Below are positions 35,810 through 44,388 of a stretch of DNA of 64,000 bases, piece by piece. This DNA is from CBDCFL01 sp965216135 (lineage in GTDB: Bacteria; Pseudomonadota; Alphaproteobacteria; Rhodobacterales; Rhodobacteraceae): positions 241,063 to 305,062 of the forward strand of contig CBDCFL010000020.1 in NCBI GenBank assembly GCA_965216135.1, given 5' to 3'. The translations under genes were made by a program, and so were the position numbers. The notes under the pieces are model-generated. The model made no database searches, was not told where the DNA came from, and worked only from the letters and a program-made list of their open reading frames with translations. Position 1 is the stretch's first letter. Each line of letters starts with the position of its first letter.

Positions 35810-37213
35810 TGTCGGTAACACGCGATATGTCCGGTTTATGTACCAGATGATCTGTCCGGTTTTAGAACGCCTCCAAGCCATGGAGGGAGGCGATGCGTCG
35901 GACGGAGCAGGTACAGGGACTGAGATTGATGAAGTTCGAGGAGGTTTACGGGCGCACCCATCGGGGTGGCTTGAGCCAGGCGGAGGCGGCGGAGGTTCTG
36001 GGTGTCTCGGAGCGCACCTTCCGGCGCTGGCGCGACCGCTACGAGGCGGAGGGAGCCGACGGTCTCTACGACCGCCGCCTGGGCCGCCTCTCGGCGCGGC
36101 GCGCGCCGGTGGACGAGGTGGCGCGGGTGCTGGAGTTGTTCGACACCCGCTACTGGGACTTCACGGCCAAGCACTTCCACGAGAAGCTGGTGGCCGATCA
36201 CGGCTTCAAGCGCAGCTACAACTGGCTGCGGCTGAGCTTGCAAGCCCATGGGCGCAGGCGCGCGGCGCCCAGGCGTGGGGCGCACCGGCGCAAGCGGCCG
36301 CGCCGTGCCCTGCCCGGCATGATGTTGCACCAGGACGGCTCGAGCCACGAGTGGGTCCCCGGTCGATGGTGGGACCTGATCGTCACCATGGACGATGCGA
36401 CCAGCGATATCTACTCGGCCTTCTTCGTCGCCGAAGAGGGCACCATGTCGAGCTTCCAGGGGGTGTCCGAGGCGATCCGGGCCAAGGGCCTGTTCTGCTC
36501 GCTCTACGCCGACCGCGCCAGCCACTACTGGAACACGCCCGAGGCCGGCGGCAAGGTGGACAAGGACACCCCGACCCAGGTCGGCCGCGCCCTGGCGCAG
36601 CTCGGCATCGAGTTGATCCCGGCCTGCTCGCCCGAGGCAAGGCGGCGCTCGGAGCGCATGTTCGGCACCTTGCAGAAGCGCCTGCCCCAGGAACTCAGGC
36701 TCGCCGGCATCACCGACATGGTCGAGGCCAACCGCTTCCTCAAGGAGGTCTTCCTGCCACAACACAACGCCCGCTTCGCGACCCCGGCCGAGGACCGGGG
36801 CACCGCCTTCGTCCCCTTCACCGGCGCGCTCGACGACATCCTGTGCATCCACGAGGAACGCACCGTCTCAAACGACAACACGGTGCGCTACAAGCGCCTG
36901 GCACTTCAGATCCCCGCCGGCCGCCACCGCCGCCATTACGTCAAGGCCAGGGTCCGCGTCCACGAATACCCCGACGGCACAATGGCCGTCTTCCATGGAC
37001 CGCGATGTCTGGCGCGATACCACGCCGATGGCCAACCGATCGACAGCCAAACCCGCGAGGCCGCGTGACCCGCTTCGACGCGACCGACCGGCGCCCTGTG
37101 GACAAGTGGACAGCCGCTCCGCGACCGACCACTTGTCCACAGGGCCAGAAACCGCAACAGAAGCGGTCAACTCATATGGTACATAAACCGGTCAACTCAG
37201 AATGTTCTCGACA
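35810..37213 (+). mobile_element. IS1202-like (ISNCY) insertion sequence
   Basis: About 1.4 kb. The ends start TGTCGGTAACA (left) and TGTCGAGAACA (right, complement), followed by a shared CCGGTTTATGTACCA block. The TGT start, long target duplication and ORF match the IS1202 group. It is inserted between the divergent AsmA-like and DUF455 genes. Confidence 0.8.
35893..37068 (+). CDS. ISNCY/IS1202-type transposase
   Basis: A 391-residue protein with N-terminal helix-turn-helix (GGLSQAEAAEVLGVSERTFRRW) and an rve integrase core: 'HQDGSSHEWVPG', 'DLIVTMDDATSDIYSAFF', 'SLYADRASHYW' and 'PEARRRSERMFGTLQKRL'. The C-terminal beta domain ends 'FHGPRCLARYHADG'. The gene is intact. Confidence 0.88.
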   Translation: MRRTEQVQGLRLMKFEEVYGRTHRGGLSQAEAAEVLGVSERTFRRWRDRYEAEGADGLYDRRLGRLSARRAPVDEVARVLELFDTRYWDFTAKHFHEKLVADHGFKRSYNWLRLSLQAHGRRRAAPRRGAHRRKRPRRALPGMMLHQDGSSHEWVPGRWWDLIVTMDDATSDIYSAFFVAEEGTMSSFQGVSEAIRAKGLFCSLYADRASHYWNTPEAGGKVDKDTPTQVGRALAQLGIELIPACSPEARRRSERMFGTLQKRLPQELRLAGITDMVEANRFLKEVFLPQHNARFATPAEDRGTAFVPFTGALDDILCIHEERTVSNDNTVRYKRLALQIPAGRHRRHYVKARVRVHEYPDGTMAVFHGPRCLARYHADGQPIDSQTREAA

Positions 37214-37346
37214 GTCTTTAACTTTGCGATCCCGCCTCTTGAAGGGCAAAGGTGATGCTCACAATAATGGCTCAGTCCTGGCGGAAATCAACGAAATCAA
37301 ACTCCGTGTTGATTATTGACGTCCAGGACGAACGAGTGAGGATGCC

Positions 37347-38168
37347 ATGACAATGCCTTTGGCCGAAATGGCCGTTGATGTTCTGACGACGACTCAGGCC
37401 CACCAAAAGGCCGATAAGTCACGCGCCTACGCGCGCCAATGGCTTGATGGGCGCGCAACCGGCAGCCTGCCTGAGATCGGAACGGCCAAACCGCCCGCCC
37501 GTCCGGCGCGCCCGGACCGGCCGGCCTTGCTGAACCCGCGCGACGTGCCACGGCGAAGGCCCGGCAGCGAAAAAGGCCGCCTGGCATTGATGCACGCGAT
37601 TGCGCATATCGAGTTCAACGCGGTCGATCTGCATTGGGACATCATCGCGCGCTTTGGTGCCACGCCCATGCCGCCGGGGTATTACGACGACTGGGCCAAG
37701 GCCGCAGGTGAAGAAGCCAAGCATTTTCTGCTGATCGACGATTGGCTGCATAATCAGGGCAGCGGTTACGGCGATTTGCCGGCTCATGCCGGCATGTGGC
37801 GCGCCGCAGAGGATACAGCCGACGATTTCATGGGACGTCTGGCGGTTGTGCCCATGGTGCTGGAAGCGCGTGGGCTGGACGTGACCCCGAACATGATCGC
37901 GGTGTTTGAACGCGCTGGCGATGACCAGGCGGTGGCAGCGCTCAACATCATTTACGCCGAGGAAGTAGCGCATGTCGCCTATGGGTCGAAATGGTTTCAC
38001 TTTCTGTGCGGACGCCACGAACTGGACCCTAAAGAGACTTTTCACACCCTTGTTGCGCGCTACTTCCATGCGCCCCTCAAGCCGCCCTTTAACGAGCAAA
38101 AACGCGCCGAAGCGGGCATTCCGCCTGATTTTTACTGGCCGCTTGCTACCAGATCAGCGAAGAGTTAG
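37347..38168 (+). CDS. DUF455 ferritin-like protein
   Basis: 273 residues. The ferritin-like core has candidate metal ligands 'AIAHIEFNAVDLHWD', 'AGEEAKHFLLI', 'VLEARGLDV' and 'YAEEVAHVAYG', a diiron carboxylate pattern as in MiaE-like proteins. The substrate of DUF455 members is not known. The ATG at 37347 follows GAGGATG; Met3 is an alternative. It was presumably divergent from the AsmA-like gene before the IS1202-like insertion. Confidence 0.85.
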   Translation: MTMPLAEMAVDVLTTTQAHQKADKSRAYARQWLDGRATGSLPEIGTAKPPARPARPDRPALLNPRDVPRRRPGSEKGRLALMHAIAHIEFNAVDLHWDIIARFGATPMPPGYYDDWAKAAGEEAKHFLLIDDWLHNQGSGYGDLPAHAGMWRAAEDTADDFMGRLAVVPMVLEARGLDVTPNMIAVFERAGDDQAVAALNIIYAEEVAHVAYGSKWFHFLCGRHELDPKETFHTLVARYFHAPLKPPFNEQKRAEAGIPPDFYWPLATRSAKS

Positions 38169-38209
38169 ACGCCAAATTTCTGACAGAATTATCGACTAGG
38201 TCCGCATCC

Positions 38210-38560
38210 ATGAAAACAGTGATCATACCCGCACTTGCCGCCGCACTGGCGCTGGCCGCACCGGCCATGGCCAAGAACAACAACTTCAACCCGTCGACCG
38301 GGCACTGCCCTCCGGGGCTGGCCAAAAAGAACCCGCCCTGCATTCCGCCGGGACTGGCAAAGAAATTCCACATCGGCCAGGTCATCACCGACCAGGATTT
38401 TGAAGATTTTGCCGAATATCTGCTTTGGCGAGAGCTTGGCCTTGAGCGGCCCCGCACCGGCAGCAGCTATTACCGGGTTGGTGACGCGCTGTTGCTTGTA
38501 GACCGCGACACGCGCGAGCTTTTGAACCTCATTGACGCGATCGTGCAGGTTCTCGACTAG
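38210..38560 (+). CDS. Secreted RcnB-like periplasmic protein
   Basis: 116 residues with a clear signal peptide (MKTVIIPALAAALALAAPAMA, cleavage after AMA). The mature part contains two similar motifs, 'HCPPGLAKKNPP' and 'CIPPGLAKKF', and ends in an RcnB-like 'YYRVGDALLLVDRDTRELLNLI'. RcnB limits Ni/Co export in E. coli; a metal role here is only suggested by resemblance. Confidence 0.7.
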   Translation: MKTVIIPALAAALALAAPAMAKNNNFNPSTGHCPPGLAKKNPPCIPPGLAKKFHIGQVITDQDFEDFAEYLLWRELGLERPRTGSSYYRVGDALLLVDRDTRELLNLIDAIVQVLD

Positions 38561-38579
38561 GCTCGGGCCTCATAACAGA

Positions 38580-38690
38580 GGGCAGCGCCCGACCGCGTGT
38601 GGGCACCGCAACAGATGAGGTCTGCACTTTATGGTGCCGTCATATCTTACGTCCATTCGGGTGCGCAGAAGTCGAAGGGGCGCTGCCCGG
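38580..38690. repeat. MITE-like repeat, copy 2
   Basis: About 110 bp with terminal inverted repeats GGGCAGCGCCC and GGGCGCTGCCC (11 bp, exact complements). The interior GAGGTCTGCACTTTATGG and ATCTTAC blocks are shared with 28276-28415. It sits between two convergent genes. Confidence 0.65.
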
Positions 38691-38739
38691 CGGCACGTAC
38701 CGTGCCTTGATTCCAGGCAAGGGCAAAACCCGCCGACCC

Positions 38740-39300
38740 CTAGTTCTCACCGATAACAAAAAGCGAACCGGCGATCGCCGAACCGTTAAGGCTGGTCGTC
38801 GAAACCAGGTCATCCAGCCAGATGCCGACGATGGGTGTGCCTTTGAAGCGGCCCGCCAGGGTTCCGTTCAGATCGATCGTATCGCCGTTGCCCTCAAGCG
38901 TGCCCGCGTAGGATATATAGATGTCATTGGGATCGAAAACCGCGATTGACCCGAACGGCATATCAATCGTGCCGGTATAGACGTCAATATTGCCATCAAA
39001 GTCCGTGCCAAAGAAATCACTCAGACTGCCCGATGCAAATTTCGTTCCGAAATCAATGTCGACCGTCGAGCTGCCCGTGATCTGATAGACGTTGCCCGCG
39101 TCAAATAGTTTCGCCAGGGCATAGCCGTCGAACTTCGCGCTGCCAGATGTCGGCACCGACGGCCAGGCTGTGTTGAAATAGCCTCCCAGCCGCGTTTCCA
39201 TCGCGTAGCCACCGGCGTAACTATTCTCAAACGCCCCCTGCACACCGCTGCAATTTGCCAAAACCGAAGCGCAAATCCCCAAGACAACAAATCTGAACAT
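38740..39300 (-). CDS. Small lipoprotein, transferrin-binding-like barrel
   Basis: 186 residues with a lipoprotein signal, lipobox LANC and Cys17. The rest is Gly/Ser/Asp-rich, predicted beta-strand: 'SSTVDIDFGTKFASGSL', 'SYAGTLEGNGDTIDLNG', 'LNGSAIAGSLFVIGEN'. The ending recalls the small 8-stranded barrels of the TbpB/Slam-dependent lipoprotein type, but the match is only by eye. Probably outer-membrane anchored. Confidence 0.6.
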   Translation of the reverse strand: MFRFVVLGICASVLANCSGVQGAFENSYAGGYAMETRLGGYFNTAWPSVPTSGSAKFDGYALAKLFDAGNVYQITGSSTVDIDFGTKFASGSLSDFFGTDFDGNIDVYTGTIDMPFGSIAVFDPNDIYISYAGTLEGNGDTIDLNGTLAGRFKGTPIVGIWLDDLVSTTSLNGSAIAGSLFVIGEN

Positions 39301-39465
39301 GACCCTGCAGCTGAATATGATTTCAAGTATCCGGCGTCACTCTAGCGGTCGGCTCAAAATTTATTGAAACGAATAAAGCACTTGTCCGCCATATTGCGAC
39401 AACTGATGCATACCTGTGCCATTGTTGATGTTGTGCAGCAGTGTCACACGCGCGCGCGACAAACA

Positions 39466-41817
39466 TCACCGCCCGATCAGCGCCGGAACAATCGTCACGA
39501 CCTGCGGGAACGTCCAGAGCAGGGCCAACCCCACCACCTGAATAAGCACGAACGGCACGACGCCGCGATAGATATGACCGGTGGTCACCGATGCTGGCAC
39601 CACCCCGCGCAGATAAAACAGCGCAAATCCAAACGGCGGGGTCAGAAAGCTGGTCTGCAGATTAACCGCGATCATGATCGTCACCCATTTTGGATCAAAC
39701 GTGCCGCCATAGATGACCGGGCCGACGATCGGAATAACGATGTAGATGATCTCCAGAAAATCCAGCACAAAACCCAGCACAAACAGCACCAGCATCACGA
39801 TCAGAAAGACTTTGAATTCGTTATCAAAGGCGCGGAGGAAATCCTGAATGTAATGCTCGCCGCCAAACGAGATCACCACCAGATTGAGCAGCTGAGAGCC
39901 GATAAGGATGGTGAAAACCATCGATGTGACTTTCGCCGTCTCGCGCACGACCGGCGACAGAACGGCGGTCCTGAACAGCACCACGCAGCTGTACAACAGA
40001 CCGAACATGGCAAAATGATAGGTCGCCAGAGCGGCAACAAAGGCCAGCCATTCCTCGGTCGCAACGACCTTGCGGCTCACCCGCAAATCGAAATTGATGC
40101 CGATCAAAATCATGATGACGATGGCAAAAGCAGCCATGATAATGGTCTGCCCGCCGCGCCCCTCGTCGTGCAATTTTCGGTAAGCCGCCAGCATGATCGC
40201 GCCGCCCGCGCCGAGCGCGGCTGCTGGTGTCGGGTTGGTTATTCCGCCCAGGATCGAACCCAGCACCGCCACGATCAGAACCAGCGGTGGAAACACCACG
40301 CGGATCAGTTCGTTTTGACCCAGCAACTTCGCCCCATATCGACAGCCATAAAGCGTAACCACCATCGGCAACGCCAGGATCGCCACCGTTGTGCCTGAGG
40401 TCATCACCGGCGTGATCAGCAGAATATCGGCGATCAGCCCAAGGACCACACCCACCGCCCCGATCGCCAACGGTCGCGGATCAGCCGACGGCGCGATGCC
40501 GCGTGCAAAGGCAAGCACAATCGCCAGGGTCAGAAAGATGATTGAAACGCCGGTGCCGATCGGGGCGCGTGACGCGATCTTGGCGACCTTCGCTGCGGCA
40601 ATTTCTTCACCGGTTAATTCACGGCTTTCCTGCGCACCGCCACTCGCGGTGATCGCCTCTTGCTCGGCAATCGCGTCGTCCCATTTTTCCTGACCATGCA
40701 GTGCGATCATCGAGGCCTGGCAGTCATCTGAGACATTCGTGCGCAACTGCGCGAACACCGAGATTTCTGAAAATCTGTCAACGCTGGTATCCTGGTCGCC
40801 GACGACATTGACCATGCCTGCCAGAATGATCGCAGCGATCATGCCCACCGGCGCCGCCACCAGCCACGTCAGCCCGTGGCTGCGCGTGATCTTTTCCGAC
40901 GAACCCTGCGTGGCCGGCACCGCCGGCGCTTTGGACGGGTTGGCCAGCGCATAGCCGAACGCATACAGCGCGTACAAAAGCGCCAGCATGATCCCCGGCA
41001 AGATCGCGGCTTGGAACAGCGTGCCCACCGAAACAACCGCCGCCTCGCCCAGATAGGTCAGCGCATCGGTGCAGCCGGCGGCCTGCGCACGGGTTTCCTG
41101 CGCTGCCGCGTACAAATCGCCCGCCAGCGTTCCCAAAAGCACGATCACAATCGACGGCGGGATGATCTGGCCCAGGGTTCCGCTGGCAGCAATCACGCCC
41201 GTCGACAATTCCGGCGAATAGCCGTTGCGCAGCATCGTCGGCAGGCTCAGCAGCCCCATCGTCACAACCGTCGCACCAACGATCCCGGTCGACGCGGCCA
41301 GAAACGCCCCCACGACCACAACCGACACCGCCAACCCGCCTGGCAGCGGCCCAAAGACGCGCGCCATTGTGGTCAGCAGGTCATCAGCGATCTTGGAGCG
41401 CTCAAGTGTGATGCCCATCAGCACGAACATCAGCACCGCCAGCAGCGTTTCAATCGACTGGCCCGCCAGCACACGCTCGTTCATCCGGTTGACGATAAAG
41501 GAAATGTTGCGATTCAGCGCCTTTTCCCAGCCGCCCTCAAACACCGGCAGGCCGATCTGCGGCAGTTCCGGGTATCGGAAAATCGAGACATTCAGCGGAT
41601 TGACGCCGGAATTGACCAGGTCGCGATATGTTTGAGAGCCCGTGTCAACGGCGTGGTGGATCAGCAATCCGGCACTGTCGAGCGCAGCGACAATGCCAAA
41701 CGAAATCACTCCGGCCCCGCCGATTGCAAAAGCCACCGGAAAACCCGACAGGATCGAGGCAAAGAGCATCAGAAATACGATCAGCAGGCTGACTTCTACG
41801 CCATCAAGTCCAAACAT
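39466..41817 (-). CDS. dctM: TRAP transporter large permease (FcbT3/DctM type)
   Basis: 783 residues with many hydrophobic helices; about 350 residues longer than ordinary DctM because of a central insert (about 330-600) with further membrane segments, as in the FcbT3/TakM subfamily. Family motifs include 'LLIVFLMLFASILSGFPVAFAIG', 'SGTLGQIIPPSIVIVLLG' and 'LTPPFGFALFYLRGV'. It forms the sodium-coupled channel with DctQ. It starts 12 bases after dctQ. Confidence 0.9.
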   Translation of the reverse strand: MFGLDGVEVSLLIVFLMLFASILSGFPVAFAIGGAGVISFGIVAALDSAGLLIHHAVDTGSQTYRDLVNSGVNPLNVSIFRYPELPQIGLPVFEGGWEKALNRNISFIVNRMNERVLAGQSIETLLAVLMFVLMGITLERSKIADDLLTTMARVFGPLPGGLAVSVVVVGAFLAASTGIVGATVVTMGLLSLPTMLRNGYSPELSTGVIAASGTLGQIIPPSIVIVLLGTLAGDLYAAAQETRAQAAGCTDALTYLGEAAVVSVGTLFQAAILPGIMLALLYALYAFGYALANPSKAPAVPATQGSSEKITRSHGLTWLVAAPVGMIAAIILAGMVNVVGDQDTSVDRFSEISVFAQLRTNVSDDCQASMIALHGQEKWDDAIAEQEAITASGGAQESRELTGEEIAAAKVAKIASRAPIGTGVSIIFLTLAIVLAFARGIAPSADPRPLAIGAVGVVLGLIADILLITPVMTSGTTVAILALPMVVTLYGCRYGAKLLGQNELIRVVFPPLVLIVAVLGSILGGITNPTPAAALGAGGAIMLAAYRKLHDEGRGGQTIIMAAFAIVIMILIGINFDLRVSRKVVATEEWLAFVAALATYHFAMFGLLYSCVVLFRTAVLSPVVRETAKVTSMVFTILIGSQLLNLVVISFGGEHYIQDFLRAFDNEFKVFLIVMLVLFVLGFVLDFLEIIYIVIPIVGPVIYGGTFDPKWVTIMIAVNLQTSFLTPPFGFALFYLRGVVPASVTTGHIYRGVVPFVLIQVVGLALLWTFPQVVTIVPALIGR

Positions 41818-41828
41818 GCCCCCGCCCC

Positions 41829-42725
41829 CTAAAACGCATCTTCATAGGCTTCTTCGCCTGCGCCGAGCGTATCTTTGTCCAGATATTTCCCGGCGCTTGC
41901 TTCGCCCTCTTTCCATTCAAGATACGAACGATAGAAAACCGCGATAGCCTGCAAGAATATCATCGCCGTGAAGGCAACGAGCAGCAATTTGAACAGGAAA
42001 TAAGCATCGAACCCATTGGGGCTGAAACCGATGGTCTCGACGTTCCATTTAAGGATGCTGGATTTGCGCATCAACAGTTCCAGCGTGTCTGTCGCGCTGA
42101 CCTTTGGCGTAACCAGATGCCGCCACATGAAAAACCAGGCGTAAAGCCAGATCAGCGTCGCCGAGGGGATCATGAAAAACAGCGCGCCGAACATGTCGAT
42201 GACCTTCTTGGTGCGAAAACGCACCTTGGCGTAGATCAGATCAACTCGGACGTGGCCGCCCTGAACGAATGTGTAAGCCGCGCACATGCACACGATACCG
42301 GCGTTGTAGAGTTTCAGCTCTTCGCCGTACCACGAAAGGTCGCGGGTGAAATCCAGTCCTACCGGCGACACCGAAATCTCCGACACCCGGAAAATTCGCT
42401 GCAGAAACACAATCAGCACCTGCTGCAGAACCATCAGCAACCCGCCCCAGGCGAATATGCGCCCGGTGGTATTGGCGAACCCTTCCAGCCCACGCACACA
42501 GGCCCACATGAACGAATTGCGCCGCATCCCAATTGCGGTGACGATCAGAAGTATCAACAATATGACAAAAAACAGCTCGCCCGATGCGCCATAATAGATA
42601 AAGCGCATCATCGCTTCGTTGTCGGACCAGTTCAGCCACGTTGCGGGATGGGTGACGGCGTAGAATAGGTTGTAAACGGCCAGTGCGAGGCTCTGAAAGA
42701 ACCATACAATTCCGTCCAGCATCAA
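41829..42725 (-). CDS. dctQ: TRAP transporter small permease (DctQ)
   Basis: 298 residues with four or more membrane helices; the DctQ signature is in 'FLQRIFRVSEISVSPVGLDF' and 'HVRVDLIYAKVRFRTKKVIDMFG'. Longer than typical DctQ, as in the FcbT2 subgroup paired with the long FcbT3. It is the middle gene of dctP-dctQ-dctM. Confidence 0.88.
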   Translation of the reverse strand: MMLDGIVWFFQSLALAVYNLFYAVTHPATWLNWSDNEAMMRFIYYGASGELFFVILLILLIVTAIGMRRNSFMWACVRGLEGFANTTGRIFAWGGLLMVLQQVLIVFLQRIFRVSEISVSPVGLDFTRDLSWYGEELKLYNAGIVCMCAAYTFVQGGHVRVDLIYAKVRFRTKKVIDMFGALFFMIPSATLIWLYAWFFMWRHLVTPKVSATDTLELLMRKSSILKWNVETIGFSPNGFDAYFLFKLLLVAFTAMIFLQAIAVFYRSYLEWKEGEASAGKYLDKDTLGAGEEAYEDAF

Positions 42726-42819
42726 TTGCCCCTCGGCCCCGTTTATCTAAGACGCGCAAGTGTTCCGTGCAGGTCGACGCCCCGCGGATACGGGGCGTCG
42801 GATTTCGCGCCGCCTGAGA

Positions 42820-43905
42820 CTAGCCGCCCAGCACGCGGCTGCGCTGCTGGATGTAATAGCCGTCCGACTTTTGCAGCCAGCTTGACGAGATCGCCAGCGA
42901 CGTTTCAAAGCTCTCGCGGACACGGACGAACAATTCGTCGTCCATGTTTTCGTCTAGCACTTCTGCCGACGCTGCACCAAAGGCATCCCACACATCATCG
43001 CTGAATTGCAGCGTCTTGACGCCTTGGGACTGCAGGCGTGCCAGTGCCGCGCCGTTGGCCGACAGCGTCTGCGCCAATTGCCACTGGTTGGCAGCCTGCG
43101 ATGCGGTATCCAGGATCGCCTGATGTTGCGGCGTCAGGTCGTTCCAGACATCGAGGTTGACGTTGGCGGCCAGCCCTGATCCCGGCTCGTGAAATCCTGC
43201 CGTATAGTAGATCTTGGCCACTTCATGAAAGCCCGCGCGTTCGTCCGCCATCGGGCCGACCCATTCCAGACCGTCCAAAGCGCCCGAGCTCAACGCCTGA
43301 TACAGCTCGCCGCCGGGGATGTTCTGAACCGAAGCACCAAGCTTGCCCAGCACTTTGCCGCCCAGTCCCGGCATACGGAATTTCAGGCCCTGAAAATCTT
43401 CGGCAGAGTTGATTTCCTTGCGGAACCAGCCACCTGACTGCGAGCCAGAGTTACCGGCCAGCAAGCCCTTGAAGTTGAAGATCTGGCCGATCTCGTCATG
43501 CAGATCCTGCCCGCCGCCATGATAATACCAGTTGGTCAGCTCCTGTGCGGTCGCACCAAACGGGACGGCCGTAAAGTAAGCTAACGCCGGATGTTGACCG
43601 ATAAAGTAGTAGTCAGCCGAGTGGTACAGATCGGCCTGGCCCGACGACACCGCATCGAACACTTCCAGCGCGCCCACCAGTTCACCGGGCGCTTTTTTGT
43701 CAAGGGTCAGCGAGCCGTCCGAGCACGCCGCGACGTTCTCTTCAAATTTGACGGCAGCATCGTCAAGAACCCCAAAACCCCGCGGCCATGACGTCACCAT
43801 TGTCAGGGTCCGGTTGCCTTGCGCATAGGCCGGTGCGGCAAGCGACGACGCAGCAGCAGCCGATCCGCCAAGTGCTGTATTTTTCAAGAATGCACGACGA
43901 TTCAT
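42820..43905 (-). CDS. dctP: TRAP substrate-binding protein (DctP/TakP-like)
   Basis: 361 residues with a twin-arginine-like signal (MNRRAFLKNTALGG, then AAPAYAQG). The mature start 'LTMVTSWPRGFGVLDDAAVKFEENV' and 'FGATAQELTNWYYHGGGQDLHD' match the TakP/FcbT1 group, in which 2-oxoacids or aromatic acids are bound. The carboxylate-binding Arg in 'LKFRMPGLGGKVL' fits. GGGAGG precedes the ATG. Substrate cannot be fixed from sequence. Confidence 0.9.
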   Translation of the reverse strand: MNRRAFLKNTALGGSAAAASSLAAPAYAQGNRTLTMVTSWPRGFGVLDDAAVKFEENVAACSDGSLTLDKKAPGELVGALEVFDAVSSGQADLYHSADYYFIGQHPALAYFTAVPFGATAQELTNWYYHGGGQDLHDEIGQIFNFKGLLAGNSGSQSGGWFRKEINSAEDFQGLKFRMPGLGGKVLGKLGASVQNIPGGELYQALSSGALDGLEWVGPMADERAGFHEVAKIYYTAGFHEPGSGLAANVNLDVWNDLTPQHQAILDTASQAANQWQLAQTLSANGAALARLQSQGVKTLQFSDDVWDAFGAASAEVLDENMDDELFVRVRESFETSLAISSSWLQKSDGYYIQQRSRVLGG

Positions 43906-44202
43906 ATGGTTTTCCTCCCGTTTTTACCATTTATCAGACGCCGGTTCGTCAAACGGGCGCCAATTCTTGCTGCGCCACATTAGCCTGCCAGAACTTGGAT
44001 GCAAGCTTTTAGACACATCGGGTTGGGTGCCCCGATCGTGCAAGCCCCTCAATCTGAACACTTAGCCGGGCACGAATTCGCCGCGATCCGATCCGAATGC
44101 ATCGGCCCGAGGAGACACCTAACATTTCATATCCGACGGCATCTGCGCAACGAACGGCGCAATAATCCGCACGGCGCGACATAATGTTACGTCAATTTGA
44201 TA
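43906..44202. other. Intergenic region between dctP and the ilv promoter
   Basis: About 300 bp that should hold the dctP promoter on the minus strand. I see no supported gene and no named motif; an AT-richer patch occurs near 44180-44205 where the ilv promoter begins. Confidence 0.4.
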
Positions 44203-44229
44203 TTGACGGGCGTTTTTTGCCCCCATAAT
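44203..44229 (+). promoter_or_regulatory. Candidate ilv operon promoter
   Basis: A -35-like TTGACG (44203-44208) and a -10-like CATAAT (44224-44229) are separated by 15 bases. The spacer contains GGGCGTTTTTTGCCC, a small inverted repeat that could be an operator. Transcription would start at about 44236 and cover the leader peptide. Confidence 0.5.
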
Positions 44230-44262
44230 GTCCCGCGGGCACGCGCAAGGGAGCCTTCACGC

Positions 44263-44310
44263 ATGGCCGAGGTGGTCGTAGATATCAAGAAATGGCGCAT
44301 GGGCCGGTAA
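44263..44310 (+). CDS. ilv leader peptide (MAEVVVDIKKWRMGR)
   Basis: A 15-codon ORF behind AAGGGAG. It contains three consecutive Val codons and an Ile codon (VVVDI), the products of the downstream pathway. Its last codons overlap an arm (44294-44303) that pairs with 44328-44337, next to a terminator. It fits a translation-sensing attenuator: stalling at Val/Ile codons would free the arm for antitermination. Confidence 0.82.
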   Translation: MAEVVVDIKKWRMGR

Positions 44311-44337
44311 CGGACACCCAGATCACCCCCATGCGCC
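44294..44337 (+). promoter_or_regulatory. Antiterminator hairpin of ilv attenuator
   Basis: GGCGCATGGG (44294-44303) is the exact complement of CCCATGCGCC (44328-44337). The second arm shares two bases with the first arm of the terminator, so the structures exclude each other. A ribosome reaching the leader stop codon would cover the first arm. Confidence 0.75.
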
Positions 44338-44359
44338 CCCGAAAATCGGGGGTTTTTTT
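44336..44359 (+). terminator. ilv attenuator terminator
   Basis: CCCCCGA and TCGGGGG form a 7-bp stem with an AAA loop, followed directly by seven T. This is a textbook intrinsic terminator, 30 bases ahead of ilvB. Confidence 0.88.
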
Positions 44360-44388
44360 ATGCGCGGCAGACGAGTTTGGAGATCGAG

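Noticed and set aside
35727..37319. 530-codon plus-strand frame overlapping the IS1202-like transposase
   Set aside because: Gly/Arg/Pro-rich shadow of the real transposase frame at 35893-37068.
39364..41832. Two long plus-strand frames opposite dctM
   Set aside because: His/Gln/Arg-rich translations typical of the complement of hydrophobic membrane-protein codons.
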